The translations under genes and the position numbers were made by a program. Source: Galerina marginata (Eukaryota; Basidiomycota; Agaricomycetes; Agaricales; Galerinaceae). Taken from it: a stretch of 64,000 nucleotides of DNA. The notes beneath the pieces are model-generated. The model made no database searches. It saw nothing but the letters and a program-made list of their open reading frames with translations, and was not told where the DNA came from. How positions within the stretch are numbered: the first letter of the stretch is position 1; every line of letters begins with the position of its first letter. Location of the stretch: positions 434,001 to 498,000 of the forward strand of contig JAECYW010000016.1 of assembly GCA_023014335.1 (NCBI GenBank). The letters run 5' to 3'. This document shows, one piece after another, positions 34,378-47,420 of the stretch.

Positions 34378-37300
34378 GTTCGTAGAGGTCCGCACTGATC
34401 CCGTGGTGCCGAAATTGGATCTCATTTTACGGGCGATAAAACCCGTCAAGAATGTAAAACGTTGTAATCGTGCACCGATGATGTCGAAAGTTGAGCAAAC
34501 CCAATGCCTTCTTAGCCAAAAATAGGTTCTGTGAACTATGTTTATTTTCGCTCTTAACCCCGACACTCCAGGCCAGGCCTGTCTTATCGGAGAAATGAGA
34601 AGCTCTGTGGTCATTCTGAGAGAGAAGATCCAGGACCACAGCAGTCGAGCTTTATAGACCAGCAACACCTGATACTATAGGATACAGAGCTATGGCCTAG
34701 TTGCGTGCTCGGAAAAGTTGTACTGCCGTTTCCCTTGCCGCATGCCACCTCGAATCGACCTTCTCTCTTGGGCTAGAGTTCACTGGACCCGCTACTCACT
34801 GTCCGTCGAGTACATTTCTGTCTATGTCGCAAGCCATGCACAGGGTCATAAATCTATTGAGGAGGTCACTAGTTCGGTGGCCATTAATTAATCCAGCTGG
34901 GAACACTCTGCCCTCCGATGAAGGAAACCGCATATGTTTTTGTTCCCGTTTCTTAACAGCAGCACCGTCGTTCAGCCTTTGCAAACCATATTCCTTAAAG
35001 AGGGAGCCATGTACTGATTGAGCTAACGAAAATCAGTTTAGTTGCATTTTAGCGTCATGCCGCGAGCTGCAAAAACGTTAGTTCGGTAAAGCTCCGGTGT
35101 TCATTCGCAAATATGTATGGGATTCTCCTCACTCTTGATTATACGACCTGCATGGCTTCATCGATGCGGGAAATAAAAATGAAGATATTTTGGAGGCTCA
35201 ATGACTACTGAGTTCGCATAAAAATAAAAACAATAGAGATTATTTTATGACTTGTTAAGAAAGCAAGGAAAATTTTAGAGTAAAAAAAAGTGGATTCATT
35301 CAGCAGCAGATTGATCTCATAGCTGGCAATATTCTTCTGCCCGTCGTAGCCGGATTATTCGACTTCTTCCCTCTCAGTCCCAACTCAATCCATTGAAGAT
35401 ACTTTAATTGCGCCAGGCGCAGTTACTATATATATGCAGCTGATACCGTTGGAACTCTGCCTCCACCTAGTGGCCATCCCCGGTATAATACAAAAACAAG
35501 AGGAAAGTAAACTTGAAGCGCCAAAGTCAAGAACACTTTGACGGTCAACGGCACGGTATTGGTACTCCTTCCCACGTCGCATCATTACCTAGTCTCCGTG
35601 GCACCATCTTTAACGGCCGCTCGCCGTCTTGTAGTTCTCCCGTCCTCTTCGGTCTCAGAACCATGTGTACATGCAAAGCCTCAGAAAACCAGAGGGGGCG
35701 AGGAAGAAATATATATAAGCACCAGCAACGACTGCAGTATTTAATGGCCCTGTTCGTGTCGATTTCAACTCCTAAGACAGACCTGTAGGGACAGAGGGGA
35801 GTGACGGTAGTCGATGGGAGTTGAATTTTTTTAGCATGCCGAAATGAAGCAGTCGGCCTCAAATATTGTGTGCGACGGTCGACCTGAGTTATGTATACAC
35901 AGTTTTCTTCTATAGTACGGGGGCAGGAAAGCTACGGGGGAAATGAAAACGGTTCTGGACGCGCTCAAGCGCTCATTCGTCAACGCGTCTTTGTGTTTGG
36001 TCATGTGGACGCCTGCATTATCAGATCAAATTTCTCAAGCCTCAAGTCCTTGTACATGCCGTCGACGATGGGCGACAACTACACCATTGTCTGCATCGTC
36101 AATAATGTAGTGAATACGGCTCTTACATCTAAATTTTAGATTTCATCCTTTATCGCTACCGCGGTACACTGGTCCTGGCATTGTAAGCCTATCTGATTTA
36201 TCGATCTCTGATGGCCTAACTTATTTTCTTTGGCCCTTTTGTAGGTCCCTCGACACCTTTTGGAGATGTTCAATCGGAAGTTGCTCTCAATGTGGTCTGA
36301 ACTGTGCATTACATGCCCTAGCTGAGTCGTTCTTCTCTTTCTACATGTTTTCTTATTGCCCTGCACCCTGCAGTCAACAGTCGTGGTTGCGCACATCCCC
36401 GGAACAGAAGGACCCTCGCTATCAAGTCCGAGCACGACCGATTTCCAGTTGCGTCCGTTCTCGCACAATTTGTATTGATGCGAGCCCATGACAGACCATC
36501 GACAGCATCTTACTCACGTCACAGGATGCGAGTCTATAGGTCCACTCCAACTTCGAAAATGAAGCCCTAATCTTGCTTTAGCGTGGTGCTTTTGCTAACA
36601 GCCCTCGCCAGATCCAAGTATCAAACCCCCACTCTCTAAGGGCAACCCGATAGCTCTATCATACGCTCGTCCTCTTGGTTGTGGCCTGTTTATCTGTAGC
36701 CACATCGTTTCCCCGTTTTGGGTTGATGTTTGGTCGCCTTTTCCCACTTGTCTTCAACTCTCGAGCTGTTCTCCAACCGTGGACGGTTGACTGACTCAGT
36801 GATTGTCTTATCTGTCGCATGGCCGCCTGCCTCATTGTGGATTTTTCCTTCGCAGCCAGCCTCGACAACTCCCACGCGCTCACTTCGGACTGTACTCGAT
36901 CTGCCCATTCTGTATGACTATCCTCCTCCTAGACGCCGTCTTTGTGCTTCAAGTTTTTACTGCGCCTTCGATAGTCAGACAGACCTCTTGCCTAAACATC
37001 TTGCCATTTTTAGGTTCCTACCCTTTGTGGGGTCGTGGCGAAGATGCTGAACTACTCGACCACCGTTAACCGTACCCGACGGCTTTCGTATCCGTTTGAA
37101 CCCGCTTCATTTCCGCACGGTTCTTTCTTTGAGTGACCTGTCTTCTGCCTTTGAAATCTCGCCAGTCTTCGCTGATATTCCCACCCAGATGGTCATTTCT
37201 GGGCTTCGTCGTTGTGTTATGGGGAATTTGATGCTCATATTTTACGATTTGTCGCAGGTTGTCTATAACATCCTTCGCTAGTAACTGTATTCTGTTTGCC

Positions 37301-37812
37301 CATCCGCTGCTATTAGAGTTCCTTGTGCTATGGTTTCATCGTATGGTCGGTGGGTGGGTTTCGCTGATGGGCGTGCAGCTGATTCATGCCTTCTCCCCCT
37401 CGCGAAGTTGAAGAAAGGGAAAGAGCACCACCGCTTGCGGTAAGACTCTTCGAAGCAGATGAAAAGGTTGCAGGCTGTCATATGGACCTTCCCTAGGCAA
37501 ACAGGAATGATATCTCGCGGAGGACGAGCAGACTGGAGGCCTATGCAAGTCAACAATGGTGCCCAAAATATGGTAAAACTTTCATGAATTTACTGGCGAC
37601 TAACCAAGTTGTAAGTAAGATAGTCGACGCAAAAGCAAGAAGGAAAGCGAAATATTTTATGCAATAAAGAAAAGCATCGGGGTAAGGTAGAAAATGTCCA
37701 TGCAACGTAGGGATTTCGAAAGGTATGTAAGGGGGTATAAACGAAACAATGAGTAATGTCCAGAGAAAGCCAAAATGGCGAAGGGAAGAGGTCCATCACG
37801 AAAATTCGTCCA
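34378..37812. other. About 3.4 kb gene-poor stretch
   Basis: Many short frames on both strands, none with a domain, splice pattern or signal peptide that I can support. A run reading GDNYTIVCIVNNVV then ISSFIATAVHWSWH (36070-36180, plus, joined by a possible intron) resembles membrane segments but stands alone. 36660-37280 is pyrimidine-rich on the plus strand, like 24200-25150, and may be decayed mobile DNA. Confidence 0.35.
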
Positions 37813-38875
37813 TTATGCCGAGGTTACACTCCAGATTTGATTCACGTTTCCACCTCCACAAGTCCAGATCTGCAAAATATTCTGGTTGGCCTTGCTACCG
37901 TTCGTAAGGTCTAAGCAGAAGTTAGCGGCATTCAACTTGATGTTGCCGGACGTGGTGACGGGTGTCCAGACTTGTTGCGGTACGCTCAGGCATTGCCAAA
38001 TCTTCATCTTCACGCCGGTAGCCCCTAACGAAGTGTAAGGGAAAGTACAAACGCGGAGGGAAATCTATACTCACATTGAGATTGAACACCAGCGTCGAGA
38101 CACCACTGAGAGTTGTCAGCAGGGTTGACGGAAGTTAAGGCGTTTCCATTGAATTTCCACTTCTGGGAGTTGGAAGCGTTGCAGTCAAAGCTGGACAAAG
38201 TGTTAAATCATATAGATTTAACCGATGAAGGAATAACGTACATGTCAACGGGGGTACCATTAGCGTAAGTGCCACCCAGGATGCCCACGCATTTCGAATT
38301 ATCACCGTTGGGGTGGATATTTATCGACGAGGAGGGGGGTGGGGCTGAACCGACCTGAACCGCGACGCTTGTATATTCAATCACAGGAAGCGAGTGGCCC
38401 TAGGTCGCAGAGTGAATATCTAGTTCGAAAACGCGTAAAATCACTTACTGGGGGTGTAAGTACGGAAACACGCTGGGCTTGGATCGAAGCCTTTCCAGAT
38501 ATGTCCTTGGGAACGGTGAAGGTGAAGTTTTCGAACGTGTTAAGGGTTGTGCCTAGTTCACCCTGGCCTTGATATTTGCCAATGAAAAGGATTTCGCCTA
38601 GGTCAGCAGAAGGCGCTGGGCAAGCAGACGTCCCGCAGCCGACGATACCAATGACAAGGCTGACTTCCACTTGCCCCGCTTCCGCGCTCTGGAGGTTCGT
38701 AAACAAACGATTGGACTAGGTAATACAACATACGACTTACGGTGTCAATGGGAACAATGACTTGAACGCCCACACTCTGGCCAGGTTGGAGAGTGGCCCC
38801 GGGCTTAGGTGCACCGATGGCAAACTGGGCTTGGGCAGCGGCGAAGAGGGAGGCGAGGATGAAAAGGAGCTTCAT
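37813..38875 (-). CDS. Secreted KRE9-like protein with C-terminal ricin-type lectin domain (copy 2)
   Basis: Start MKLLFILASLFAAAQAQFAI (ATG 38873-38875), signal peptide. Domain 1: PKPGATLQPGQSVGVQVIV, GIVGCGTSACPAPSADLGE, FTFTVPKDISGKASIQAQ. Linker: GHSLPVIEYTSVAVQVGSA and a Pro-Ser run. Lectin domain: HPNGDNSKCVGILGGTYANG, FDCNASNSQKWKFNGNALTS, NPADNSQWCLDAG, PQQVWTPVTTSGNIKL, NFCLDLTNGSKANQN, WTCGGG and VNQIWSVTSA. Three QxW motifs are intact. Stop at 37813. Exons and intron places match the copy at 33-34 kb. Domain 1 is closest to the lectin-less gene at 25.5 kb (GAPKPG/GAPRPG; VQVIVPIDT shared), while the lectin part matches the 33 kb copy. Confidence 0.88.
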
Positions 38876-38906
38876 TTTCTTGCTGGTTTCAAACAAACGG
38901 TCCTTT

Positions 38907-38915
38907 GTTTAAATA
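38907..38915 (-). promoter_or_regulatory. TATTTAAAC box, 32 nt before ATG
   Basis: Third instance of the conserved nonamer, upstream of the second lectin-bearing paralog. Confidence 0.5.
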
Positions 38916-40384
38916 CTTGATGGTGACCGAGTTGTGACGACATCCAACCCTTCGCTAAGATGATAGAAATCATCAGCTGACGGTCATAAAGTATCAAAGT
39001 CCGGCCTCACCGCTGACAAGTTGCGGTCGGATGGTGGCTCAGACAGGAAGCCGCCATTTGCCGGGATCAAGTTGCGCCCAGCTCGGCTTCCTTTCCCCGC
39101 ACTGTCATGCCCAGAAATGGTAGTTCCGCTTTCCTTTCTCCGGCAAGAGTGCCAAGATTGTCGGGATTGTTCATGTGCCTCGATAAAAATAGTCTACCAA
39201 CAGTTTGAACATTCTGAGCTCCAAAACACTATGAAACGTTTATTGAACTTACGACATGATCGGGACACGGTCGCAGTTGCTCGAGAACAAGAGCAACTCG
39301 TAAGGAGGCGTCCCTCCCTGTATGCCTCGAGAATTAGCATATTGACGAGTTTGGGCAAGTGAAGGCTCAATCATACTCTGCTTATTAGTGTGCAGAGGAC
39401 TGGGTTGAAAATTTCTATTGTCTGCTTAATCGCGGACAATTTTGATCTCTCCACCGGTTAACGTACGTAGTCCCACTGTATCTTCCATCATTCGTTTGCG
39501 CGTGGATATCGCGAATTTATGTTAATAAAGCTAGCGCTTCTCCTTCTGAATCGGAGGAATCAGAGGTACAGGATAAATGTATATGACATTCGGCCCGTAA
39601 GTAAGCTCCAATCGTAACGGCAAATGGAAGATTCGGCAATCCACTGCTGTAACTTTTACATAGAGCTCCCAGCATTTCAAGAGGCTTTGAGAATCCCGCC
39701 ATCACTCGCTTGTGAGAAAATGATACATGTGAACTGGTGACAATCTTCGTTGCCAGAGCTATGAAACTGGATTAAGGACCGGATCATAAGGCTAATTACG
39801 TTGTAACCTAATGATCATGAACACAGATAACTATTTCACCATGTAGACATCGTGGCTATTGACGAAAAAAACCAAGCTGAAGTAGTATAGTATGCCTACT
39901 TGAAGAGTCGAAATTGGAATGGCTCGGTGGCCGAAGTAAATCAGAGGCGATTGTGTAGCCTTGTGTAGTTCAAATTGTTTGTGGCGCTATCAGGAAGGCC
40001 CAATATGGAAAAGCACTTCCTTACCAGAGGCATTGCCCAAAACGTCCTTGACATGACCGAAGTGGCTCCAACGGGTAAGTATGCCATGCAAATGGACTGT
40101 GCGGCGTCTAAATTTCAACTTGTAGTTATAGCGGTATGGATTGCAACGAGTTTGCGATTCCCGGACACGAAAGGTTTGATGTGGGGTGAGTACTGATTTC
40201 AGCGTCGGTGTGTACTGGTGTCAAGTATTGGTAGACCAACGAGTGTTTGCGTACGTCCGAGTCTGACCTTTGCTGCATAAAAAATACGAAAGTCAATGAT
40301 ACAGTCCTGGAAGCTAGAGCAGTGAAAAAGTAGGCTTACCGTTCAAAGGCTTAGTCGATAGGTGTGATTTTACCCTGTTGGAGT
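38916..40384. other. About 1.5 kb with no recognised gene
   Basis: Promoter side of the lectin gene, then short frames only. Nothing with a domain was found. Confidence 0.4.
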
Positions 40385-40556
40385 CTAGAACGAGAGAGTC
40401 TCAGTGTTACGGTCAAAGAGACGGTGAACAACTATATTATATACCTAGAACGAGAGAGTCTAGGTAAGGTGTGCGAGAGATAAGTTATTGTAGACGACGA
40501 AACAAGAGAAAGAAAAACATACCTCAGTGTTACGGTCAAAGAGACGGTGAACAACT
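40385..40556. repeat. Direct repeats: 17 nt pair and 34 nt pair
   Basis: A perfect 34-nt repeat occurs at 40400-40433 and 40523-40556 (begins CTCAGTGTTACGGTCAAAGA). A perfect 17-nt repeat CTAGAACGAGAGAGTCT occurs at 40385-40401 and 40445-40461. The TGTTACGG start and the GTTACGGTC near 40768 recall long terminal repeat ends of retrotransposons, so this may be a solo-LTR remnant; no coding part of a retroelement is present. Confidence 0.45.
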
Positions 40557-41622
40557 GAGGGAAAGGAACGAAGGAAAGTGGGGGTTTATATACTTGAAGG
40601 AGTCTCTACACGAACAAATAAGGAGCGGTGTGTACAAATATAGGGAGGTGGCGCGACGCGTGAAGAGATCATGTGATAGGAAAAGAAAGAACACTAATGC
40701 CGAATAAACGAATACTAACATACCCCTCGTCCTGTACTTCTTGGTTAAGATCCCCGACGGTGGCTCGTTACGGTCACCTATTTCCCGTTTCGATTTATTC
40801 CTGCCAGTATGATTTAAACCAGAGTTTATTCTAGTATGACTTCATTTCTGCTTGTCGAAATCGATGGTGACCTTGTGCTCTTTCCTCGTTCATCTTCATA
40901 GGAGCTAACATTTCTTATTGTTCAAAGTTTTATCTTACCGTCGTAAATTCATTTCTACATACTCACCATGGGCCCAATTCACCTTTTCTGTAGATTATCC
41001 CATCGAAAATTCCTAGAGATATAATTGTGAGCTGCATTTTCGTCTCCTTACTCGAGTAGGCGCTCGTGAAACACGATTACCATATGGTGTCTGCGCTACT
41101 GACATTTACCCCAGCGATCTCGCATTACGCTATGTATCCTTACCCTTCAGTCTGTACTCATCGGAATTGTAGAAACATATTCAAAGGTTTCAGGTCAACA
41201 TAACATATTGGATGCTTTATGTGTTCCGAAATTTTCGTTCCTCAGTTAGGCTTGCAGACTCCTTGTCTTTCCTAGAGATCTGGTTCGTCAGTATTTTTCT
41301 GTGGTATTACGAGCCAGTCGTACCGGTCAGTCGACAGTCCGACTAAACTCTCACTGGCATTTGATGATTTGAAAATTCTTTAAAAAGGTACGTATGCTAC
41401 AAATTTCTTCGCGTGCTAAACTGACAAGAGGGTAGATACCTTCCCCTTCAACGCTGCTTTTCCGCTTTAACATTGCAAATTAAATGTTTGGTGACATGCG
41501 GCGGTTGAGCCGACGAAGTCCGGACCGGATCGTGGGAAACAAGTGGAACAAAGAAAGTCGCACTTGAACTCGATCATTGCGTCGTCTCTCTCGCTTTCCT
41601 CCTACAGCAACCCGCAACCAAG
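40557..41622. other. About 1 kb with no recognised gene
   Basis: Purine-rich then AT-rich sequence leading into the promoter of the F-box gene. No exon is supported. Confidence 0.4.
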
Positions 41623-43475
41623 ATGCCTCGAAAGCGCTCCAAGAAGAAAACGCGTGCCCCAAACGGTAGCGCAAGAAATGCATCACAATTACCTACTGGA
41701 TCGCCTTCACCTACGACAAAGAAAGTGGCAGGTACGAGCTTACTTATCCTCATCCCACAATGTGGCTTTCGATAACAGCTTCTACAGAATTTAATTTTGT
41801 ATCGAGGGATTTTGGTCCAGATTGCGAGTTTTTTCAGCTTCTGCGTAGCCACTACACGCCATCGGATTCCCAGCTCGTCGAAATCCGCGCACTTGAAGTA
41901 CATCTGACGAGCGAAGTTCACAGCTTGCACAAGCTTCAGCTCGAAAAGGTGGACGATATTGAAAAGCTCGAGCAGGAAATTACCAAAACTTCCCGCCATA
42001 TCGTTTCGATTCAAAGGAATTTGGGGTGCCACTCCAAGTCGGAGGGGCCCTTGGCATTGAACAGACCCTCTGTTTACGACCTGATTTTGGAGAGCGTAAA
42101 TCATACGGTACAGATGGAGGAGGAGATCACCGCTACCTACAACGCGATCCCTTTCATCGAACTCCAGCGGGATGAAATTAGTAGACGGAAAAACTGTACG
42201 ACGGCTCTGTTGGCGCCAATCAGGGTCCTACCTCCGGAGATGTTGGGAGAAATATTCCTGGCATATATAACACCCGATGACCCCGAGGATCCAGGTCGGT
42301 CGCCCCTACAACTCTGTCGTATTTCTTCTGCGTGGCGCTCGGTCGCGATCGCAACGCCACAGCTCTGGTCACACCTTTCTGTACCATACGGCCACTCTCT
42401 TTCTACCTTCGCGGAGCTTGCGGAGATGTGGTACGGACGAGCACAAGGTCTCGCACTCTCCTTATCTCTCGTTCGCCGAGTTTCTTGGGCAGACCAAACA
42501 TGGAAATTCCCTGAATTCGAATCTATATGGCCCCGCCTAACTGAATTGAGAATTTCAACCTCTACCCACTCTCCAGCTCTCTTAAACTGGATCTTCCTGT
42601 CTGCCACCGCGGTTCAGAGCCTTTTCCTCGAGGGCAACTCGAAAATCCAGGAATTTTCGTCCCATTTTAAAAACATGCGGGAACTCCGTCATCTCAGCTA
42701 CAAATGCGACCTGTACTTTTCCGAATTTCCCAATCTTCCTCCTTTTGCTATTCTTTCTCGCTTTCCCCTGTCCCAGCTCACCCAACTTTCTATGTTTCAA
42801 TTTCCCATGGACTGCAATACATGGCGAAGGCTGATGAAAGATTGCGTCAAGAACCTACAGCATGGCTCATTTACTATCCTTTATTCCGCTCCCAACGCGA
42901 TTATAACCAGATCGCCGACTATAGCTTGCCACGCCTTACTTTCTTTGGAGATACAGATGGAAACACCCAATACCGACCGAATGTTCTCCTTCCTGCCCTC
43001 GTCTTTCGCTCCACCGCCGCCTGCTACAGTTTACCATGATTTTTCCTGGGACATTTTCTTCGACTTCTCATTCCCTTTGTTGCGTTCACTTTGCTTAACC
43101 GGACACAACCAGACCTCTTGGAATGCACCAGCGTTTTCTGACTTCAAAGCGAGTAACCTCGAGGCGATCTCCATTTCAAGAACAAAAGTCGATTCGCGGG
43201 ATCTTATTCAATTTTTAGAAGGCAGGCCAAACCTCCAATCGTTTGCTGTGGACGACCTCGTGACAGACTACAATTGCCTCGTTGAACACTTAGCCAGTCC
43301 GCGTTACGTCAAATCATTCCTTCCCAAGCTTATCTCCCTTTCCATCTCCAATACGCCTCTCGACAATCCGAAAATCATTAGGTCGGTCTTGCGAAGTATT
43401 ATGTGTGTTCGATTTCCGCCAGACGCTGGAACAAGGCATCCATTTTCTTTTTTCTATGATGGAGACATGCTTTAA
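41623..43475 (+). CDS. F-box protein with LRR-like body
   Basis: Two exons: 41623-41731 and 41788-43475, joined in phase (GCA G to AA TTT). Exon 1 is a basic leader MPRKRSKKKTRAPNGSARN that resembles a nuclear localisation signal. Then comes a helical, probably coiled-coil part (LHKLQLEKVDDIEKLEQEIT), the F-box PIRVLPPEMLGEIFLAYI, the common follow-on CRISSAWRSVAIATPQLWSH, and an LRR-like region with repeats such as WPRLTELRISTSTHSPALL, LPKLISLSISNTPLDNPK and NLEAISISRTKVDSRDLI. About 598 residues. Typical of the large Agaricomycete F-box families. Probably an SCF adaptor; target unknown. The sequence is unrelated to the tandem F-box pair at 26-31 kb apart from the motif. Confidence 0.85.
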
Positions 43476-44799
43476 TTTCGTACTTCCTTTCAGTCGATTA
43501 GATTATTTTTCGTTTCTTCTCCCTCCTACGTTCATTACCTTTTTAACGTCGGATTTTACCCTCGGATACCCGTTCTTCTTGATGAGAAGTCGCTCAAGTA
43601 TTTCCAAGTTACCCGGAGCTCGTCTCTGAATGGGAGAATTGGAGTGAAAGGAATGCGAGATTTCTTTGAATAAGCTTCGTCCGGACTGGTTGAAGTCGGT
43701 TTTCAAGTTTTCCTTTTCCCCTTCCTTCTCTAACGACCGACCAGGTGCTTAATTTCGACGTCAATGACTGATCTACGGCCTCTACCTTAAAATCTTCTTC
43801 TGGTTGTCAATACCATACCCACTCGGGTCAATTGATTATACCTGCAGGCCACTTTTTCCAACACAATTTTGTTTCGCAGCTTCCATACGTACCATGTTTG
43901 GACGCGACCTATTGAGCCGGGTTACTTGACTGCTATGATCAAGCAAGAACATCTCATTGGGGTGAAGATGGGTTTTTCTGTGGGATTTTACGGCTAAGCT
44001 AATCGTCTAATCAAATTCCAAATAGAGAAAATGGGGCAACGATAATGTAGAGCTTCATGTGTATTCGTTTTAATATATACCACGGTAATTTGAAGTATGT
44101 ATTCGTTTGTCAACCATTGCAAGGCAAAAATCGGTTGACGAGCGATAAACATGCCCATCCACCTTTCGACCATTAAAAATTGGGCTACCTGCTAGCACCG
44201 ATAAATCAAGCTTCTCGAAATATTGTAATACGCCGGCGTCATTGTCATGCTACGCTCGTTGAGGTGGCCCTGTGATTGTCGCCCGCGACAAGTCTGAGCC
44301 ACCTGCAATACAAAGACGGTGGATGGACAAATCTACCAGAGCAATTATTAGAACATAGAAGGAAGGAAGACCAATCAAACTCACGGAACTCTTTTTACCA
44401 TGATCAAAACCTTTGACGAAACCAGAAACAGAACCGAGATCGAAGTGACAAATCTTTAAGTCAACTCTCGCCTCATTTTCTTCCAAACTGTCCGTAAAAC
44501 GCGTGAATATTTCAAGCTGCAACTCTACCATGCTCTTCCTTTCCCTATGTGGGCTCAGTCGCGTCCAAGTCACGTCAACTTCTCCACATTAAGAAAATCG
44601 AACCATATCACGTGACCGCGATTACAGTGATAACATACACAAGGCTCGACGAATTTTTCTTCCCGCAATATGTATTCGAAGTTGACGAGCGAGATGTCCG
44701 GTGACGGCTGTCCCCGTGTTAACAGCTGATATGGTGTTACACTAGTTGCGGTCCGCGGTAGCTGGGTTGGTACATTGTTTCAATGATGGTGAGGTCGAT
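43476..44799. other. About 1.3 kb with no firm gene
   Basis: A minus-strand piece starting MVELQLEIFTRFTDSLEENE (about 44250-44535) looks coding. Its first bases resemble 46170-46190, where the ATG is ACG. No family or complete model. Confidence 0.3.
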
Positions 44800-47420
44800 G
44801 AGAGGCCAGAGGTGACCTAGGCGAGTTCTGAGACGTGGCATTTGACGAGAGGAGGCTAGGAGTTGAGCATTGTTGCATCATGCGGTGCATAGACGATGGC
44901 GACAGGACGATAGTGGAGATAGCCAGTGACCAGATCCACCAACAGCCCTGTCGACGTCGAGACCTGCTGAGTACGAGTATTGTCAGCAATGGGTGGGTAG
45001 TCATTAAACCCAACGCACTGGGAGTAGGTCGAATCTCTGTCTCGGTCGACGGATGTATAAGGCATCCTCTCCTTCACAAAGTCGCTGAAGAATTTTGTTA
45101 AAGAGGGCAAAGCAATTCGAAATGGTAATGCCCACAAGACGGCCATCCGAAGGACGAAAGCCCAACACCAAAGAGGTAAGGAGTGCGGAGAGGCACATTG
45201 GAAGGTAAGTAATTCATATCATCCTGCAGAAATTACCGTCAGGATGAAGCAAGTCAAAAGAAATTATAAGACGAAACTTACAGAAGGGATCGCGTAGTTG
45301 AAGACAACATCAAAGAAACCGACATTGCAGGAATTATTTCTTGCTGCTCCTAGAACAGAGACACCCGGGAATAGCTTCTCTGCGGTATCAGAGTAAGATA
45401 GGTGATTATGAATGAAGGATAGAATACTCACGTCCAGCAGCGCCCACGACAATGGCTTTTCTACGTACGCCGGAAATTGGTGTGAGTCCTCAACTAGACA
45501 CACCCAAACTAACTTTGTTCCTCGCGCGATACGAGCGACGCTGCCGGTAATGACATACTTGTTGATCCTGATCTGGTCTTAATTTCTTTCCGCCCAAACG
45601 TGGCTGAACCAACATTCCAGCTGGATGGAGGGCCGTCGAATGCGGCACCTGGGTCAGAGACCAACAGTTGCAAGGATAAGGTGAGTGGGCTACCAATGAG
45701 GAGGAAGGTTAGAAGCTGACAATACCTGCGAAGGCACCTAGATCAGAAGCCATAGAAAAATCACTGAAGTTCCTCGTTCGAGCTAAAAATTCGAGATGCA
45801 GTGTGAAGGACGAGCCGAAATGAATAATCAACATGGTATTCCGCAATCGATATGGTCGGTGCTAGTTGTCGTACTGATCCTCATTGATGTTAACTTGCGT
45901 GTTGTCTGTCCAGACATTGCTGGAATGTCATTTCGAATTAATGGACGATCGCCGACCTAAGGGATTAAACTGAGATCACAGAGGGCGAGCCCGTGTACCT
46001 TCCAGATAATCCTCTGCAAGCTAGGATGAAATTTGGCGTTGTAAATTCGGCGCTGATACATTATGGGGTAAATTGTAATCAACTTGAATAGCTCTGCGTA
46101 AACAAATTATCAACAAAGAGAGGAAAGAAAAATGGACAACACTCACAAGATAATTTCCAGACTGGAACTCTACCGTACACCCTTGCTGCTCAAACCACCC
46201 AAGTCGCGTCAAATTCCACGCGTCGCGAAATTCAACATATCACGTGATGGCCATAACGTCGGTAAACTTTAAAGCCCACCACGACGGATTTTCTGGCCCA
46301 CATTAATATTCGAGATAGGAGGCAGCTACGGCCTATGGTGGTTATCGAGATAATATTCGTTCATGTGGTATTTTGCTATTGGAGGTGAGAGCCGACTGGA
46401 CTGAGATATAAGTTCCTGGCGCAAGGCGACGACCCAGGGCTTAAGAGAAGAGACGATGACAGAAATTTCTCTTTGCCATCTGGCCGACCGCAATAATGAG
46501 CAGACATGGAGCAGTGCTCGGACTTCAATGGACTGGAAGTAAAGGCCCGTCGTCTTGGTTGAAATTCGTGAACACCCTGCAGAGCGTCATCAGGGATTGT
46601 CGGTTAGGATAAAAAGGCTCAGCGCACAAATAACTTTCCAATCGTTATACGACCTTGCAGGTGCAATGAAGAGCTTTGAATTCGAGACCCACCGGGTGCC
46701 AACAACCTTCACGAACGTCTACGAGGAAGCGTCAGGCCAGAAAGGAACTTTAAATTGGAAAACGCACGTAGTGGTCGTCAGAAGGACTACCGGGACCAGG
46801 ACACCAGCACGGCCAGGGAGAGGTTCAATTGGTTGAATTGGCCTGTGGACATTGGCATAAAAATGAAGCACGACGAGGAAGGAGAAGCATGGAACGTACA
46901 TATTAATTGCATGACTGTAGGGAAGCTCCTGAGCATATAGACAAAATATGGGCCTGATCAAAGACCAGTGGCCCGTCCTGGCGTGAGGCTCGGTATGTAC
47001 TTTACTCCCAGGCAAACCAAGGAGGTGCGGTCGCCAGAAAAGGCTGCCCTGAGTTATCATAGTCAGTCGAGTCCTTCAAAGAGGAGGGAAATACGCACCT
47101 AGCACCGACGTGAAGCCTGACCAACGCTGATTTTATCGTCGTCCATGGCGTGGCGCTTCAGGGGGGGTTTCGACGTTGAAAAGTCGGTCTTAAGGCCATG
47201 GTTGTTTCTTGAACTTGATATTGCTTCTGGATGCTGCCAAATGTGGTGCCTTTTGTGAATATGCAAATTGTCGGAAGGGTTCACAAGCAGAAAGCGTGTA
47301 CAATAGACAGAGAGCGGCTTTCCTAGAGAATCGACCTTCTAAGAGGAGGATATGAGATCTGGAGGCGCTGAGTCTAGTATTCGACGCAGTCGCTGTCGAA
47401 GTGCTTGTTGAGGTCGTTGT
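44800..47420. repeat. Left copy of about 2.6 kb direct repeat flanking the NACHT gene
   Basis: Aligns by eye with 52225-54950 in the same orientation. Shared runs include CTGCGGTATCAGAGTAAGAT (about 45383 and 52801), GCATTCGACG next to CACCTGGGTCAGAGACC (about 45640 and 53060), and GTCGCGTCAAATTCCACGCG (about 46202 and 53690). The left copy lacks about 110-140 bases present near 53535-53690 in the right copy. Confidence 0.75.
44856..45753 (-). CDS. Candidate gene inside the left repeat, unknown family
   Basis: Start MASDLGAFA (ATG 45753) with an in-phase donor. A phase-consistent path gives GAAFDGPPSSWNV, RINKYVITGSVARIARGTK, KAIVVGAAGQKLFPG, SVLGAARNNSCNVGFFDVVF and NYAIPS. One intron on this path would be only 32 nt, which is shorter than usual and weakens the model. 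The downstream frame with FFSDFVKERMPYTSVDRD up to a stop at 44856 is open for 96 codons, but its link to the rest is not solved. The right repeat copy has a one-base shift in SVARIARG, so it is broken. No domain is recognised. Confidence 0.35.

Noticed and set aside
42137..42607. 156-codon minus-strand ORF
   Set aside because: Antisense shadow of the F-box gene at 41623-43475.
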